Shown: positions 63,638-64,000 of the stretch, in pieces | Numbering within the stretch: the stretch's first letter is position 1 | Layout of the letters: every line of letters starts with the position of its first letter | NCBI RefSeq assembly: GCF_900166595.1 | Contig: NZ_LT745763.1 | Coordinates: 223,430 to 287,429, forward strand | DNA: 64,000 nucleotides | Direction: 5' to 3' | From: Virgibacillus dokdonensis | Lineage (GTDB): Bacteria; Bacillota; Bacilli; Bacillales; Amphibacillaceae | Notes under the pieces: generated by a model | Told to the model about the DNA's origin: nothing | The model's database searches: none | Seen by the model: the letters and a program-made list of their open reading frames with translations, nothing else | Translations under genes and position numbers: made by a program

Positions 63638-63781
63638 TTAAGCCTTAAATAAAAGAACATTTCCATCAAATTTTTCATGGAGCTTTCGCGCAACAATATA
63701 CACGCAAAGCTCTTTCAAGAGGCCGCAAACTATCACATTCGATTCTTTCTCTATCCGTTTTGTAATCACTGGATTAAACAT
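63638..63781 (-). CDS. Short frame resembling a cysteine hydrolase fragment (47 aa)
   Basis: TGGAGG lies about 8 bases before the ATG at 63781. The product starts MFNPVITKRIEKESNVIVCG and continues LLKELCVYIVARKLHEKF, ending NVLLFKA. The stretch VIVCGLLKELCVYIVARKL resembles the VxVCGvaTdxCVxaTA active-site strand of isochorismatase-like hydrolases, but the other parts of that fold are missing. It may be a remnant or a chance frame. It lies between the IS1182-type element and the duplicated mobA segment. Confidence 0.35.
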   Translation of the reverse strand: MFNPVITKRIEKESNVIVCGLLKELCVYIVARKLHEKFDGNVLLFKA

Positions 63782-63824
63782 GTGTGCAGCCTCCAATGTA
63801 GTTATCTGTACTTAGATTTACCTT

Positions 63825-64000
63825 ATTATCAAGGGGATGGTCCGCTTGCAGGAATTTATTCCGCAATGACTTCTTGTGAAACAGAGTGGTTGCTCACCTT
63901 GCCTGTCGATGTGCCGTTTATGAAGTCAGAAGTACTAGAGGTTTTGTTGCGGGAGATGGGAGATGAGGTAGACGCAGTTATTCCCATAGTAGATGAAAAA
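63825..64000 (+). pseudogene. mobA: Duplicated internal mobA segment, 5'-truncated, runs off the window
   Basis: Positions 63825-64000 are identical to 53027-53202 at every base, an offset of 10,798. The first 73 codons of mobA are missing; the sequence before 63825 is unrelated. As seen here, no start codon or ribosome site serves the fragment, so it should be a pseudogene, unless the window end is an assembly join. It corresponds to MobA residues from about YQGDGPLAGIYS to PIVDEK. Confidence 0.9.

Overview
The window looks like chromosomal DNA from a low-GC Gram-positive of the family Bacillaceae, probably a halotolerant relative of Virgibacillus or Oceanobacillus. This rests on Bacillus-type gene families (YpmR/YpmS, an SE1832-type protein, TcyP, AlsT, the Ku/LigD pair), on strong AGGAGG ribosome binding sites, on a SAM-I riboswitch and a yybP-ykoY riboswitch, and on AT-rich spacers. 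Genus is inference. No rRNA, tRNA or CRISPR array was seen.

Region 1 (about 1-42 kb) is mostly core metabolism and transport. It holds ypmS/ypmR, a SAM-riboswitch-controlled O-acetylhomoserine sulfhydrylase with an extra C-terminal domain, rarD, cardiolipin synthase, a thioesterase, an alanine symporter, an HxlR regulator, an M29 aminopeptidase and recQ. It continues with brnQ, a CPA1 antiporter with an RCK domain, an AI-2E-type permease, phosphoglucomutase, a TerC protein behind a Mn2+-type riboswitch, chrA, tcyP, a K+ channel, the divergent NHEJ pair ligD/ku and a greA paralogue. Two copies of a 1.4-kb IS4-family element (15538-16940 and 37941-39341) each have a 9-bp target duplication. The spacers are seeded with two interrelated repeats: a ~90-bp element ending in a terminator-like hairpin (repeat A) and a ~265-bp structured element (repeat B). 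A third short hairpin repeat (C) also occurs.

Region 2 (40.5-48.3 kb) is a LysR regulator followed by a catabolic gene set: SDR dehydrogenase, thiolase, CoA transferase, MFS permease and MetX-like alpha/beta hydrolase. A CcpA cre-like site precedes the SDR gene. Together they look like uptake and CoA-dependent breakdown of a short hydroxy- or keto-acid (inference). A decayed Tn554-type recombinase and an ECF sigma/anti-sigma pair follow.

Region 3 (51-55.5 kb) is a molybdenum cofactor and molybdate uptake cluster: moaA, moaD, mobA, moaB, modA, modB. No modC, moaC, moaE or moeA is in the window.

Region 4 (55.7-63.5 kb) is an accessory island between a frameshifted IS256-type element and an IS1182-type element. 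It contains the most interesting locus: a minus-strand operon driven by a consensus promoter that encodes a 12-residue peptide ending in cysteine (MSRPPKIINVFC, 59337-59375), a radical SAM/SPASM protein, and an EpiD-like cysteine-decarboxylase flavoprotein. A divergent MFS exporter and a winged-helix regulator accompany it. This reads as a compact RiPP pathway, apparently with a leaderless 12-aa precursor. At the right edge, 63825-64000 repeats mobA positions 53027-53202 without a mismatch, which suggests a 10,798-bp tandem duplication whose second copy continues outside the window, or an assembly join.
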